Of a stretch of DNA of 57,274 nt, positions 7,988 to 17,566 are shown piece after piece. The DNA is from an uncultured Mycoplasmatota bacterium. Its GTDB lineage: Bacteria; Bacillota_I; Bacilli_A; RF39; UBA660. The DNA lies in NCBI GenBank assembly GCA_946403755.1, contig CAMJBC010000009.1, positions 1 through 57,274 of the forward strand, written 5' to 3'. Every line of letters begins with the position of its first letter. Positions within the stretch are counted from its first letter, which is position 1. The position numbers were made by a program, and so were the translations under genes. The notes beneath the pieces are model-generated. The model searched no databases, was not told the DNA's origin, and saw only the letters and a list, made by a program, of their open reading frames with translations.

Positions 7988-8785
7988 ATGAAAAAAATAA
8001 TAGTTGTAACAGGTGCATCTTCAGGTATGGGTAAAGAGTTTTTATTACAAATACTTGATAAAGAAAAAAATATAGATGAAATATGGGCTATAGCTAGAAG
8101 AGAAGATAGATTAAAAGAATTAAAGGAAGAATATAATAAGATAGTTCCATTAAAATTAGATTTAACAAAGGAAGAAGATTTATTAAAATATAAAGAAAAA
8201 CTTGAAAAAGAAAAACCAAATATTATAATACTTGGTAATTGTGCTGGATTTGGTGTTTTTGATCATTCTGAAAATATACCTACTGAGATTAAATTAAATA
8301 TGGTTGATTTGAATGTTAAAGCACCAATGGCTATGATTGATTACAGTTTACCATATATGGAAAAAGGTTCTAAGATAATGAATATTGTTTCATGTGCTGG
8401 TTTTCAACCTATACCATATATAAATGACTATGCTTCAACTAAAGCTTTCTTATTATCTTATTCAAGGGCTTTAAATAAAGAATTAAAATATAAAAAGATT
8501 CATGTTTTAGCAGTAACACCTTATTGGACTAAAACTGAATTCTTTGATAGAGCTATAGATGATGATAAAAAGAAAGTAGTTATTAATTATAATGCTATGT
8601 ATGAAGCTAGTGAAGTAATGAAATTAGCTATTAAAGATTTATATAAAAAGAGAAAAGATGTTTCTTGTTATGGATTTAAAAATAGATTTCAAAGATTTTT
8701 AACTAAAATATTACCTCATTCATTAGTTATGAAAGTTTGGATGAGACAACAAAAATTAGATGGAACACCAAGTATTAGGAAGTGA
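7988..8785 (+). CDS. Short-chain dehydrogenase/reductase (SDR)
   Basis: A classical SDR of 265 residues from ATG 7988, which has GGTGA five bases upstream; the longer GTG frame overlaps this site. The Rossmann nucleotide loop is TGASSGMGKEF (residues 8-18), the NAG-type motif is NCAGFG (about 84-89), the catalytic Ser lies in NIVSCAG and the Tyr-Lys pair in YASTK (about 148-152). RRE after the second strand (AIARREDRLKE) suggests NADP(H) preference. The C-terminal part (KILPHSLVMKVWMRQQK) is basic and may touch the membrane. The substrate cannot be told. It probably forms an operon with the downstream acidic protein, which starts four bases after the stop. Confidence 0.9.
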   Translation: MKKIIVVTGASSGMGKEFLLQILDKEKNIDEIWAIARREDRLKELKEEYNKIVPLKLDLTKEEDLLKYKEKLEKEKPNIIILGNCAGFGVFDHSENIPTEIKLNMVDLNVKAPMAMIDYSLPYMEKGSKIMNIVSCAGFQPIPYINDYASTKAFLLSYSRALNKELKYKKIHVLAVTPYWTKTEFFDRAIDDDKKKVVINYNAMYEASEVMKLAIKDLYKKRKDVSCYGFKNRFQRFLTKILPHSLVMKVWMRQQKLDGTPSIRK

Positions 8786-8789
8786 TAAT

Positions 8790-9374
8790 ATGTATGATAA
8801 ATATGTAAAAGACATAATGGATTTATATGATAAAGAACAAGATGAATATGATAAATTAGATGAAAGTGATCCTTCTCATGAAAAAGTGGAAGAAGAAATA
8901 GCAGAAAAATATGACAAATTAATTCTAGATGTTAACAAAAAATATAATATTATATTTAGATATGATTTAGCAGATGCATGGGGAGTTCAATTATCAACAT
9001 TAATAATTACTAGTGATAAAAAAGATAATGTAGTATGTGTATATGATAATGAAGGATTTAATAAAGAATTAGAAAATGCATATTTTACTGTTGATAATAA
9101 AAAGATAGAAGAAATATTAATTAAATATGAAGATAAGATTAAAAGAATAAATGAAATGGAAGAAAATAATAGTATATCTATAAATGATGGGGTAGAAAAT
9201 AGTTTTTATTTTAATATTAATGGTAATGTTTATTCATATACTATATTTAATTTATTAGCAAGATATGCTGATATGAAAGAAAAAGTAGAGTTGTTCTCTG
9301 ATTTATTAACTGAGATAAGAGAAGTATTAGTAAAAGATGTTAAACATATAGATAGATGCTTAACTTTAGGATAA
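8790..9374 (+). CDS. Acidic hypothetical protein
   Basis: A 194-residue protein that I do not recognise. ATG 8790 is chosen because AGGAAGTGA lies just upstream; an in-frame ATG at 8760 lies inside the SDR gene and has no site. The product is highly charged (DLYDKEQDEYDKLDESDPSHEKVEEE near the N terminus) and soluble, with a beta-rich middle (FRYDLADAWGVQLSTLIITS) and a helical C terminus ending HIDRCLTLG. It sits between the SDR and the permease gene, with four and 26 bases of spacing, so it is likely cotranscribed. Confidence 0.65.
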   Translation: MYDKYVKDIMDLYDKEQDEYDKLDESDPSHEKVEEEIAEKYDKLILDVNKKYNIIFRYDLADAWGVQLSTLIITSDKKDNVVCVYDNEGFNKELENAYFTVDNKKIEEILIKYEDKIKRINEMEENNSISINDGVENSFYFNINGNVYSYTIFNLLARYADMKEKVELFSDLLTEIREVLVKDVKHIDRCLTLG

Positions 9375-9400
9375 AATAAAAAAGTTTTGGAGTGGTTATT

Positions 9401-10243
9401 GTGATAGATGTAATAATAGATGGATTAATTGATACATTAAAAATAGTACCATATTTATTTATTGCTTTCTTATTATTAGAATACATTGAACATAAGATAA
9501 GTAATAAAGATAAAAAAATACTATCAAAAAACAATAAATTTGGGCCATTATTAGGTTCACTACTTGGAGGACTACCTCAATGTGGTTTTAGCGCTATAGG
9601 GGCTAATTTGTACTCTAGAAGGGTTATTACAGTTGGAACATTAATAGCAATATTTTTATCTACTAGTGATGAGATGTTACCAATAATGATTAGTCAAAGT
9701 GTACCTTTAATAGAAATATTAAAAATAATAGGTATAAAAGTATTAGTAGGAATTATATTTGGTTATATTATAGATTTATTATTAAATGGTAGAAAAGAAT
9801 TAAAACCTAGTGAAATACATAAAATGTGTGATGAAGAACATTGTCATTGTGAAAAAGATGGTATATTAAAATCTAGTATTAAACATACTATTAACATAGT
9901 ATTATTTATATTAATTGTTAATATTGGTATAAATATATTAATATTCTTTATAGGTGAAAAAACATTATCTAATTTCTTAAATCAAGGTAGTGTATTATCA
10001 TATTTTGTTTCTAGTTTAATAGGTTTAATACCTAATTGTGCTAGTAGTGTAATAATAACTCAAGTATATTTATTAAAATTAATTAGTTTTGGAACATTAT
10101 TATCCGGATTATTAACAGGTAGTGGTGTTGGAATATTACTATTATTTAAAACAAATAATAATATAAAAGATAATATAAGAATAGTATTAACTATTTATTT
10201 AATAGGAGTATTAATAGGAGCATTAGCAGATCTAATAATTTAG
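9401..10243 (+). CDS. ArsP_2-type permease (putative arsenic/manganese efflux)
   Basis: A polytopic membrane protein of 280 residues with about eight to ten hydrophobic segments. GTG 9401 is chosen since GGAG at 9389-9392 is eight bases upstream; GTG 9392 overlaps the site. The two halves carry related motifs, GGLPQCGFSAIGANLYSRR (about residues 60-78) and LIGLIPNCASSVIITQVYL (about 205-223), each with a Pro-x-Cys inside a membrane helix, plus STSDEMLP. This arrangement is typical of the putative 10-TM permease family annotated as arsenic efflux or manganese transporter. A His/Cys-rich loop (HKMCDEEHCHCEKD) between the halves could bind metal. The ion carried is not proven by the sequence. 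Confidence 0.75.
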   Translation: MIDVIIDGLIDTLKIVPYLFIAFLLLEYIEHKISNKDKKILSKNNKFGPLLGSLLGGLPQCGFSAIGANLYSRRVITVGTLIAIFLSTSDEMLPIMISQSVPLIEILKIIGIKVLVGIIFGYIIDLLLNGRKELKPSEIHKMCDEEHCHCEKDGILKSSIKHTINIVLFILIVNIGINILIFFIGEKTLSNFLNQGSVLSYFVSSLIGLIPNCASSVIITQVYLLKLISFGTLLSGLLTGSGVGILLLFKTNNNIKDNIRIVLTIYLIGVLIGALADLII

Positions 10244-10280
10244 ATTTGCTTTTATTATGGTATTTTGTTAGTATAAAGAT

Positions 10281-11321
10281 ATGAAAAAGAGAAAAAAACT
10301 TAGTATTATTGTTCCAGTTTATAATGTAGAAAAATATCTTAAAAGATGTTTAGATTCATTAGTTAATCAATCACTTGAAGAAATAGAAGTGATATGTATT
10401 AATGATGGTTCAAAAGATAATTCATTAAAAATATTAAGACAATATGAAAAAAAATATCCAGATAAAATTCAAATAATTGATAAAGAAAATGAAGGAGTAT
10501 GGAAAGGTAGATTTGATGGTGTTAAGAAAGCTACTGGAGAATATATAGGGTTTGTTGATAGTGATGACTATGTTAATTTAGATTTTGCTTTAAAATTATA
10601 TAGTAATGCTATTAGAAATAATTCAGATATAGCTGTATGTGGTTTTGATAGAATAGATCTTGAAACAGGAAATGTTTATTCTAGAGAAATGTGTAAATCA
10701 AGTAAATATAATTTTGATATTAAAAAGAAACCAGGTAATCTTTTAGAACTAAATGGAGCACCATGGAATAAAATATTTAAAAGACAATTATTTGATAATA
10801 TGTATAAAATGCAAAATACTCCTAGAGTATTAGATGATTTAATGTTTCAACAATTATTATATGTACATGCTAATCATGTTTCATTCGTTAATGAAAGTTT
10901 AGTTTATTATATGATTAGAAAAGATTCTATTATAAATACTATTAAAGCAGAAAAAATACCTCTAACTTATAAATGCATGTTAGAAGTAAGAAATTATTAT
11001 AAACAAGAAAATCCTAAATTATTAGAATATATAGATACATGTGCATTTTTACATCTTGGTATTTCTTTAATGTATAGAGTATCTGAAGATAAAGAAGTTG
11101 ATTTTAAAGAAATACTAAGTGATAATAAATCATTTTTAAGAAAGAATTTTCCAAAATATAGAAGATCTAAATATGTATCATTCTTCTATGTAATTAAAAA
11201 TCATGGTGTTAATTTTAAACTATGGATAGTTAAAGCATTATATAATGTTGGATTATTTAGATTATTTTTAAAAGTATATAAATTTATGATTAATAAATTT
11301 GGAGTAGATATTAAATGGTAA
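10281..11321 (+). CDS. Family 2 glycosyltransferase
   Basis: A 346-residue GT-A enzyme. The N terminus KLSIIVPVYNVEKYLKRCLD, then INDGSKDNS, and GFVDSDDYV (the D-x-D nucleotide-sugar/metal site, residues about 92-100) are hallmark GT2 motifs. The acceptor half contains VLDDLMFQQ, which positions the general base. The C-terminal 90 residues are basic and hydrophobic and could sit on the membrane. It likely adds a sugar to a surface polymer or lipid. The ATG at 10281 has only a weak AAAG site. A terminator follows. Confidence 0.9.
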   Translation: MKKRKKLSIIVPVYNVEKYLKRCLDSLVNQSLEEIEVICINDGSKDNSLKILRQYEKKYPDKIQIIDKENEGVWKGRFDGVKKATGEYIGFVDSDDYVNLDFALKLYSNAIRNNSDIAVCGFDRIDLETGNVYSREMCKSSKYNFDIKKKPGNLLELNGAPWNKIFKRQLFDNMYKMQNTPRVLDDLMFQQLLYVHANHVSFVNESLVYYMIRKDSIINTIKAEKIPLTYKCMLEVRNYYKQENPKLLEYIDTCAFLHLGISLMYRVSEDKEVDFKEILSDNKSFLRKNFPKYRRSKYVSFFYVIKNHGVNFKLWIVKALYNVGLFRLFLKVYKFMINKFGVDIKW

Positions 11322-11323
11322 AT

Positions 11324-11350
11324 AAAAAACAAGAGTCAATCTTGTTTTTT
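11324..11350 (+). terminator. Bidirectional terminator
   Basis: AAAAAACAAG (11324-11333) pairs with CTTGTTTTTT (11341-11350) around a 7-base loop. A and T tracts on both sides allow it to serve the glycosyltransferase gene and the opposing ybaK. Confidence 0.85.
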
Positions 11351-11814
11351 TAATATTCTCCTACATCTATCCATTCTTTATAATTAGAATATTTTTCCAA
11401 TTCTTCAATAGTTAATTCTATTGCTGAATTAGTACTTCCACATGCTGGAAAAACTGTTTTAAATCTTTTTAATGATTCATCTAAATAAACATCTATTCCG
11501 TCATTAATAGCAAAAGGACATACACCTCCAGGAGGATGACCTATAATACTTTCAACTTCATCAAATTTTAACATATGAGCTTTTTCATGAAAGAAAGCTT
11601 TATATTTAGAATTACTTATTTTAGCATCTCCAGCTAATATTATAAGAATAAACCTATCTTTTAATCTAAAAGACATAGTTTTAGCAATTCTTTTACCTTC
11701 AGTATGTAAAGCTTTAGCAGCTAATTCTACAGTAGCACTACTTTCATCAAATTCTATTATCTTATCTTCTAATTTGTATTGTTTAAAATATTGCTTAACT
11801 TTATCTATAGCCAT
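11350..11814 (-). CDS. ybaK: YbaK/EbsC-family aminoacyl-tRNA deacylase
   Basis: A 154-residue protein of the YbaK/ProX family, which hydrolyses mischarged tRNA such as Cys-tRNA(Pro). Diagnostic parts are RIAKTMSFR (catalytic Lys region), FILIILAGDAKIS, and GHPPGGVCPFAI, the conserved G-x-P-P-G-G-x-x-P loop. ATG at 11814-11812 is preferred, with AAGGAA about seven bases upstream; the longer frame starts inside the previous gene. The upstream gene stops one base before this ATG, so it is the last gene of a three-gene minus-strand operon. Confidence 0.9.
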   Translation of the reverse strand: MAIDKVKQYFKQYKLEDKIIEFDESSATVELAAKALHTEGKRIAKTMSFRLKDRFILIILAGDAKISNSKYKAFFHEKAHMLKFDEVESIIGHPPGGVCPFAINDGIDVYLDESLKRFKTVFPACGSTNSAIELTIEELEKYSNYKEWIDVGEY

Positions 11815-11815
11815 T

Positions 11816-12307
11816 TTATTTTTCCTTTGCAAACATTATGAATAGTCCAAATACCACAACAATAACAATTAATGATACTGTACTTGTTAGTATTTTAAAT
11901 AATCCACCAACACCACTTATTCTACCTTGAGCAGATCCAACAATATTCTCATATGTTGTTTCGTATAATTTATCAAAACTAGTACTCATGGCATCTCCTA
12001 TATAATATTTAGAAGTAGATGTTTTAACTACATATCCAAGTCTGTATGATGAATTATAATTATATACTACTATTTGGTTTGTTGAATAATATGTTTCTCT
12101 TTTAGCAAATATTAAATCATTCTTTTCATAATTTGGAGCTAAATTATCTTCTTCATTTATAAATAAAGCATAATCTCCTAAATAAGCATAATCAGTTCCA
12201 TTACTAGCTGTATATACAGCACAATATATTATATATGCTAATATAACTAGCATTATAACTAATATTGCTCCTATTACAACTCCTACTGTTGGATTCCCTT
12301 TTTTCAT
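11816..12307 (-). CDS. SipW-like signal peptidase homologue without catalytic residues
   Basis: A 163-residue membrane protein with hydrophobic segments at about residues 8-32 and 137-158 around an extracellular S26-type core. Aligned by eye to the intact SipW at 37229, Y-A-L-F-I-N-E-E-D-N-L-A-P matches Y-S-V-F-S-V-K-T-G-S-M-A-P, putting Asn55 where the nucleophile Ser55 should be; SYRLGYVV matches SYITHRII, putting Gly91 in place of the catalytic His91. YYIGDAMS corresponds to the GDAN loop. It therefore keeps the fold but cannot be an active peptidase by this alignment. It follows the 926-residue gene by 54 bases and may be its partner. Confidence 0.7.
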   Translation of the reverse strand: MKKGNPTVGVVIGAILVIMLVILAYIIYCAVYTASNGTDYAYLGDYALFINEEDNLAPNYEKNDLIFAKRETYYSTNQIVVYNYNSSYRLGYVVKTSTSKYYIGDAMSTSFDKLYETTYENIVGSAQGRISGVGGLFKILTSTVSLIVIVVVFGLFIMFAKEK

Positions 12308-12361
12308 ATTATTACCTCTCTCTAACTAAAAATATTTTATCAAAAGATAAATCAAAAGTCA

Positions 12362-15142
12362 TTATCTATTGTATCCAAAATCCTCTTCTTCTTTATCTTC
12401 ATCCTTGTTTTTAATAATTGAATGAGCGCCAAGACTAACTGCTCCTAGAGCAACTCCAATACCTGAAGCAATACCCATTGTTTTAATTACATTTTCTTTA
12501 TTATTTTCTTGAACAACATTTTGAGTATTTACAACTTTAGGTTGTTCTTTTGGTCTAATAATTGTATTTTCTAAATATTCATTTACTGGTGGTTCTTCTT
12601 CAATAACAATAATTGGTTCAGTTGGAACTTCAACAAAATTATCTACATTAGAATCACTTGATAAATTTATAATAGTTCCACCATCATGATTAGGTCCATT
12701 TGGAGTATCAATTATTTCATCTAAACTAGGTACTTCAGTTATAGTTTCAGTAACTACTTCAGTTATTATTTCCGTTTGTGTTTCAGTAGCTATTTCAGTG
12801 ATAACTTCAGTTTGAGCTTCGGTTTGAATTTCAGTTTCAGTTTCAGTAATAGCTTCTGTTTCTTTTACAGGCGTATCATCTGGAGATCCTGAATCCTGAT
12901 CATTTGGATTTTGATTCCAATAATTTGGATTATTATCTGGTTCTTCATCTTCCTGGTCAGGGTCTTGATTAGTCTCCTGAGTACTTTCAAAATAATTATC
13001 TATTAATCCTTTATAATCAATTGAAGTATCTATTCCATAAGCAGATAAATCTAAACTGAAATTATCATTAAATGTTTGATTACCTTGTGTATCTACTACT
13101 GGATTTTCATAAGATGTTTTAACTTGCTCAATAGCATCATTTATAATTGATTGTGCTTGTTGTACTATTGGAGCAAAGCCTTCTAATCTAGACGCATATG
13201 CATTTAATGCAGTTTGTGCTGTCTCATATTTAGTTAATGAATCTTTATATGGTTGTATATCTGATGCACTATATTTTGCTACCCATACACAAGATGGTGC
13301 TTCAGTTCCTATTGGTGTTGAACAAGATTGTTCTTTTGCATTTTCCATCTCTGTAATAGTTGCACTTAAAGTTTCTATTTGTGTTGCTATATCTGCTAGT
13401 GTAGTTTGTATTTCAGATAATTTACTATCATCTAATTCACCTACAGTAACAAGACCACTAAAATCAGTACCAGCAACCGCACTAATTGCTTCAGAAGATC
13501 CAGTTATATAATCAGCTATTAATCCCATAGCTGTTTTAATAGTATCTGATATAAATGTTGATGCTTTTGCATTTGCTCTTAATAAATTATCATAATTTGT
13601 TAAATTAGTTTTAACATTATCCCAAACTCCACCTTGTAATATGTTAGAAGTACCAATTCCACTCACCAGACTATTAACTGATGTAGATAAATTATTAGCT
13701 TTAGTTACTTCAGCATCTAAACTAGGAACTATTGATTTAATAGCATTTTCAAGAGAATCAATACTAATTCTACCAACACTTCCTGATACTGCATTAGTTC
13801 CTAAAATGCCTTTTAATTCATCATATCTTCCGCTTGCTAATACAGCACTTTGTGCTGTACTTAGTAATTCTGCACTTTTAGAATTAAGTGTCTCAAGAGC
13901 AGAACTAACACTAGGATCATTTGTGTTAAATAATCTTGATATTCCATCAGTTAATGTAGTTTCAGCTACTAAAGCAGCACATCCATCTAATTTAAATATA
14001 GCATTTGCTATTCCATAAATTGCATCTGCTTCAGCACTTAAATTACTATATAAAATATTAGTTACATTTCCATAATAATTAGTGGCAGCATACATTGCTC
14101 CTACTACTCCAGCTTCATTATCAGATGCTTTTGTATAAGTAATATTTGAATAATCAGTAATACCACTTTGAATTTGATCAACTGAATTGCTTACGAAAGC
14201 CAAATTAGAAGCAAGAGTACCATCATTAATTTTATAAAATGCTGATAAATCTCTTAGATTTTCTGAAGCTTCAACAATTTTTTCAAGACTTGTAGATCCT
14301 GCTTCTCTCATCATTGTTTCTAAAATACCTTGAGCAGTAGCATTATCTAAATGTTCATGCATATTTCCTTTTTCGTCTATAAAAATTAAATTTGCATCAT
14401 AACCATCAGCCTCTATTCTAGAAAGAACATCATCAATGTTTAAATCTCCAGTCATAATTCTAGTTAGATGGTAGTTTCTAATTAAATCATACATTTTGCC
14501 ATGTATGCTTGTCATAGGTTGATTTAATTCTATAATAAAAGTATTTCTTGTATTAGAATTCATTATTCTTTTGGCATCATGTCCATTATTGCTTGTTAAT
14601 ACTAATGTATATGTATTGTCACCAGAATCATAATTGTATAAATCTGACCATGGGTCAGCTAGTATACATAGATTTACCGAACTAGAATCTCTTGCAGTTA
14701 TATATGCAGCAGAGCCAGATCCACTATAACCACTAGTTGCTATAGTAGGATTTTGCATTCCATTAGCTTCTGCTATATCTTCAAATAAGTGAATTAATCT
14801 ATTAAATCCTCCAGGACCAGTTTGAGCACCACCACTATGAACATAACCATAAATCATGTCATTTCCTGCGTTTTCAATTTTACTTAAGTTTTCTACACTA
14901 AATCCTGTATTTGGATTTCCTACAGCTAAAAAAGTTGAATCTGGTCTAATATCAGTCCATTTTAAAGTAATAGCTCCAGATTGAAGAGCTCCATTATCAT
15001 TTGTATAATAATATCTAAGAGTATTATTTCCAGGCTTAAGCACAGTATCTATTGCGGTACCATCTCTTTGTAAGCAATAAATATGTGTTTGCCCATCTAT
15101 TACTTTAACACTATAACCAATATTAGAATCAATCATTGCCAT
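12362..15142 (-). CDS. Large tail-anchored protein with hydrolase-like N terminus and Thr/Glu-rich linker
   Basis: A 926-residue protein without a signal peptide. Residues about 80-220 contain GYVHSGGAQTGPGGF and TSGYSGSGSAAY; the latter fits the G-x-S-x-G nucleophile elbow of alpha/beta hydrolases. Residues about 270-670 are helical and Ala/Ser/Asn-rich, reminiscent of LXG/WXG100-type coiled coils. A linker (about 715-800) has short T-E-[IVA]-Q/T repeats, then a Pro-rich part and one C-terminal membrane segment (MGIASGIGVALGAVSLGAHS) with a charged tail. The lack of an N-terminal signal with an apparent surface-type linker suggests type VII-like export or an inverted topology; this is inference. 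GGAG lies nine bases before the ATG. It leads an operon with the dead SipW-like gene and ybaK. Confidence 0.6.
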   Translation of the reverse strand: MAMIDSNIGYSVKVIDGQTHIYCLQRDGTAIDTVLKPGNNTLRYYYTNDNGALQSGAITLKWTDIRPDSTFLAVGNPNTGFSVENLSKIENAGNDMIYGYVHSGGAQTGPGGFNRLIHLFEDIAEANGMQNPTIATSGYSGSGSAAYITARDSSSVNLCILADPWSDLYNYDSGDNTYTLVLTSNNGHDAKRIMNSNTRNTFIIELNQPMTSIHGKMYDLIRNYHLTRIMTGDLNIDDVLSRIEADGYDANLIFIDEKGNMHEHLDNATAQGILETMMREAGSTSLEKIVEASENLRDLSAFYKINDGTLASNLAFVSNSVDQIQSGITDYSNITYTKASDNEAGVVGAMYAATNYYGNVTNILYSNLSAEADAIYGIANAIFKLDGCAALVAETTLTDGISRLFNTNDPSVSSALETLNSKSAELLSTAQSAVLASGRYDELKGILGTNAVSGSVGRISIDSLENAIKSIVPSLDAEVTKANNLSTSVNSLVSGIGTSNILQGGVWDNVKTNLTNYDNLLRANAKASTFISDTIKTAMGLIADYITGSSEAISAVAGTDFSGLVTVGELDDSKLSEIQTTLADIATQIETLSATITEMENAKEQSCSTPIGTEAPSCVWVAKYSASDIQPYKDSLTKYETAQTALNAYASRLEGFAPIVQQAQSIINDAIEQVKTSYENPVVDTQGNQTFNDNFSLDLSAYGIDTSIDYKGLIDNYFESTQETNQDPDQEDEEPDNNPNYWNQNPNDQDSGSPDDTPVKETEAITETETEIQTEAQTEVITEIATETQTEIITEVVTETITEVPSLDEIIDTPNGPNHDGGTIINLSSDSNVDNFVEVPTEPIIVIEEEPPVNEYLENTIIRPKEQPKVVNTQNVVQENNKENVIKTMGIASGIGVALGAVSLGAHSIIKNKDEDKEEEDFGYNR

Positions 15143-15197
15143 AAGCTAATCTCCATTATTATAATTGTATCAAAATATTATATAAAAGTATATTATA

Positions 15198-15206
15198 TGT
15201 TATAAT
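15198..15206 (+). promoter_or_regulatory. Extended -10 promoter (TGTTATAAT) for addBA
   Basis: TGT-TATAAT at 15198-15206, with no good -35, sits 20 bases before the addB ATG. On the other strand a TATAAT lies about 20 bases ahead of the 926-residue gene, so this AT-rich 84-base gap is a divergent promoter region. Confidence 0.5.
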
Positions 15207-15226
15207 TTTAATGTTAGAGGTTATAT

Positions 15227-17566
15227 ATGAATAATAAGATTATTATTTTAAAAGATGAATTAAAAAACAATTTTTTAAATAATATTAATTCACTATTAAA
15301 TATTAAAATAATTACACTAAGTGAATTAAAGAAAAAATATTATTTTGATTATGATAAAAAAGCATTATATTTTATATCAAAAAAATATAATGTTATTTAT
15401 GATGTCTCTAAAAAATATATTGAATCTATTTATTTAATAAATGATAAATATCATTCAAAAAAAGTAGATTTTTTAAAAAAAATAAAAGATGAATTAATTG
15501 ATAATAATCTAATTGAATATAATGAATTATTTCATGAATTTTTAAAAAATAAAGATATAATTATCTATAATATTGGAAAAGTAGATAAATTTTATACTAA
15601 TATTTTTAAAGAATTGGAGATTATTTCTAATGTAGAATATATTAATGATGAAATTAAATCAAGTAAGAAAAAAATATATGAATGTAATAATAAAGAAGAA
15701 GAAATATCTTTTGTAGCAAGTGAAATATGTAAGTTAATAAAAAATGGAATTAATATAAATAATATTAAATTATGTAATGTTAATGAATCATATATTTATA
15801 CAATAAGAAATATATTTAAAATGTTTAATATACCTGTAGAATTAGAATATAAAGAAAATATTCTTGGTAGTTTAATATCACAAAAATTTATAGAATATTA
15901 TGATAAAGATATATCTAAAACAATAGATAAAATTAAATCATTAATAAATGATGAAAAAGATGAATATATTTATAATAAAATCATTAATATTGTTAATGAT
16001 TACTATTTTGTTGATAATTATGAAGATGTAAAAGATTTGATAATAGAAGATATATCTAAAATACAAGTAGAATCTAAAAAATATGATAATTCTGTAAGAA
16101 TAGTTAATTTGGAAGAAATAAGAGATAATGATTATTGTTTCTTAATTAATTTTAATGAAGGATCATTTCCAATAAAATATAAAGATGAGGATTATTTAAG
16201 TGATAAAGAAAAACTAAAATTAAATGTTAGTACTTCTAGTGAATTAAATGAAAATGAAACTATTAATATTAGAAATTATATAAAAGGTATTAAGAATTTA
16301 ACTGTTACATATTCTAAATATAGTTTAAAAGGAGAAATATTTATCTCTAGTATTTACGATGAAGAATTATTTGATAATTGTGAAATAAAAGAAGATTATT
16401 CATCATCAAATATGTTTAACAAAATAGAATTATTAAAATTAATGGATGAAAATAGAAAATTTGGTAGTGTAAATGACAAATATAGATTATTGCTTAATAG
16501 TTATAATAATTTAAAGTATTTAAGCTATGATAATAAATATAAAGGTATTAATCCTGAGGTATTAAATAAATATTTAAACAATCAATTAACATTATCATAT
16601 ACTAGTATTAATTCTTATTATCAATGTGCTTATAGATACTATTTATCTAATATATTAAAAATTGATAAATATGAACAAACATTTGAAACAGTAGTAGGTA
16701 ATATATTCCATGAAATATTATCAGAGTGTTTTGTAGATGAGTATGATTATGAAACTTCTTGGAAAAATAAAGTTGAAAAATATAGTAATAAATATGAGTT
16801 TACAAAAAGTGATTTATTCTTTTTAGATATATTGAAAGATGAATTAGTTTTAATAATAGATGTTATTAAAAATCAATTAAATTATACACAATTAAAACAA
16901 AGCATGTATGAAAAACCAATATTAATTGAAATTAATAAAGATTTACATATTATGTTTAAAGGTTTTGTAGATAAAATATTATACGATGATTTTGATGGTG
17001 AAGTAGTATGCGCTATTATTGATTATAAAACAGGTAATCCACATTTAAATTTAGATAATGTTGTTTATGGATTAGATATGCAGTTACCAATATATGCATA
17101 TTTAATTAAAAAGAGTAATATTATTAAAAATGTAAAAATAGGTGGTTTCTATTTACAAAAAATATTAAATAATGAAATGAATCTTGAAAAGAAAAAGAAT
17201 TTATTAAAATTACAAGGTTATTCAAATAGTGATATCAACATTTTAGAGAAAGTTGATACTTCTTATAATGATTCAAATATTATTAAAAGTATGAAAACTA
17301 CAAGTAATGGACTTTCTAGTAATGCAAAAGTTATTAGTAGTGAACAAATAGATATGTTAAATAATATTATTGATAAAAATATTAAAGAAGCCGCTGATAA
17401 TATTCTAAATGCTAAATTTGATATTAATCCAAAAGAAATAAATGGTAAAAATTATGGTTGTGAATATTGTAGTTATAAAGATATATGCTTTATGAAGAAT
17501 GATGATATAGTTTCTTTACAAAAACCAAATAGTTTTTTTGGAGGTGAAGAAGATGGCATGGACTAA
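15227..17566 (+). CDS. addB: AddB-like helicase/nuclease subunit (ATP-dependent exonuclease)
   Basis: A 779-residue partner of AddA in double-strand break repair. The C-terminal nuclease is clear: YQCAYRYY (first Fe-S Cys near residue 467), GNIFHEIL, IDYKTGNPH (the D-x-K part of the nuclease active site, about 600) and CEYCSYKDIC (three more Fe-S Cys, about 746-756). The N-terminal helicase-like half is degenerate and lacks a recognisable Walker A. Bacillus AddB is about 1150 residues, so this is a short form. It overlaps addA by 14 bases, implying translational coupling. ATG 15227 has AGAGGTT upstream. Confidence 0.82.
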   Translation: MNNKIIILKDELKNNFLNNINSLLNIKIITLSELKKKYYFDYDKKALYFISKKYNVIYDVSKKYIESIYLINDKYHSKKVDFLKKIKDELIDNNLIEYNELFHEFLKNKDIIIYNIGKVDKFYTNIFKELEIISNVEYINDEIKSSKKKIYECNNKEEEISFVASEICKLIKNGININNIKLCNVNESYIYTIRNIFKMFNIPVELEYKENILGSLISQKFIEYYDKDISKTIDKIKSLINDEKDEYIYNKIINIVNDYYFVDNYEDVKDLIIEDISKIQVESKKYDNSVRIVNLEEIRDNDYCFLINFNEGSFPIKYKDEDYLSDKEKLKLNVSTSSELNENETINIRNYIKGIKNLTVTYSKYSLKGEIFISSIYDEELFDNCEIKEDYSSSNMFNKIELLKLMDENRKFGSVNDKYRLLLNSYNNLKYLSYDNKYKGINPEVLNKYLNNQLTLSYTSINSYYQCAYRYYLSNILKIDKYEQTFETVVGNIFHEILSECFVDEYDYETSWKNKVEKYSNKYEFTKSDLFFLDILKDELVLIIDVIKNQLNYTQLKQSMYEKPILIEINKDLHIMFKGFVDKILYDDFDGEVVCAIIDYKTGNPHLNLDNVVYGLDMQLPIYAYLIKKSNIIKNVKIGGFYLQKILNNEMNLEKKKNLLKLQGYSNSDINILEKVDTSYNDSNIIKSMKTTSNGLSSNAKVISSEQIDMLNNIIDKNIKEAADNILNAKFDINPKEINGKNYGCEYCSYKDICFMKNDDIVSLQKPNSFFGGEEDGMD

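Noticed and set aside
13641-14018. Plus-strand frame of 125 codons inside the 926-residue gene
   Set aside because: It is a shadow of an Ala/Ser-rich coding strand, without ribosome site or promoter.
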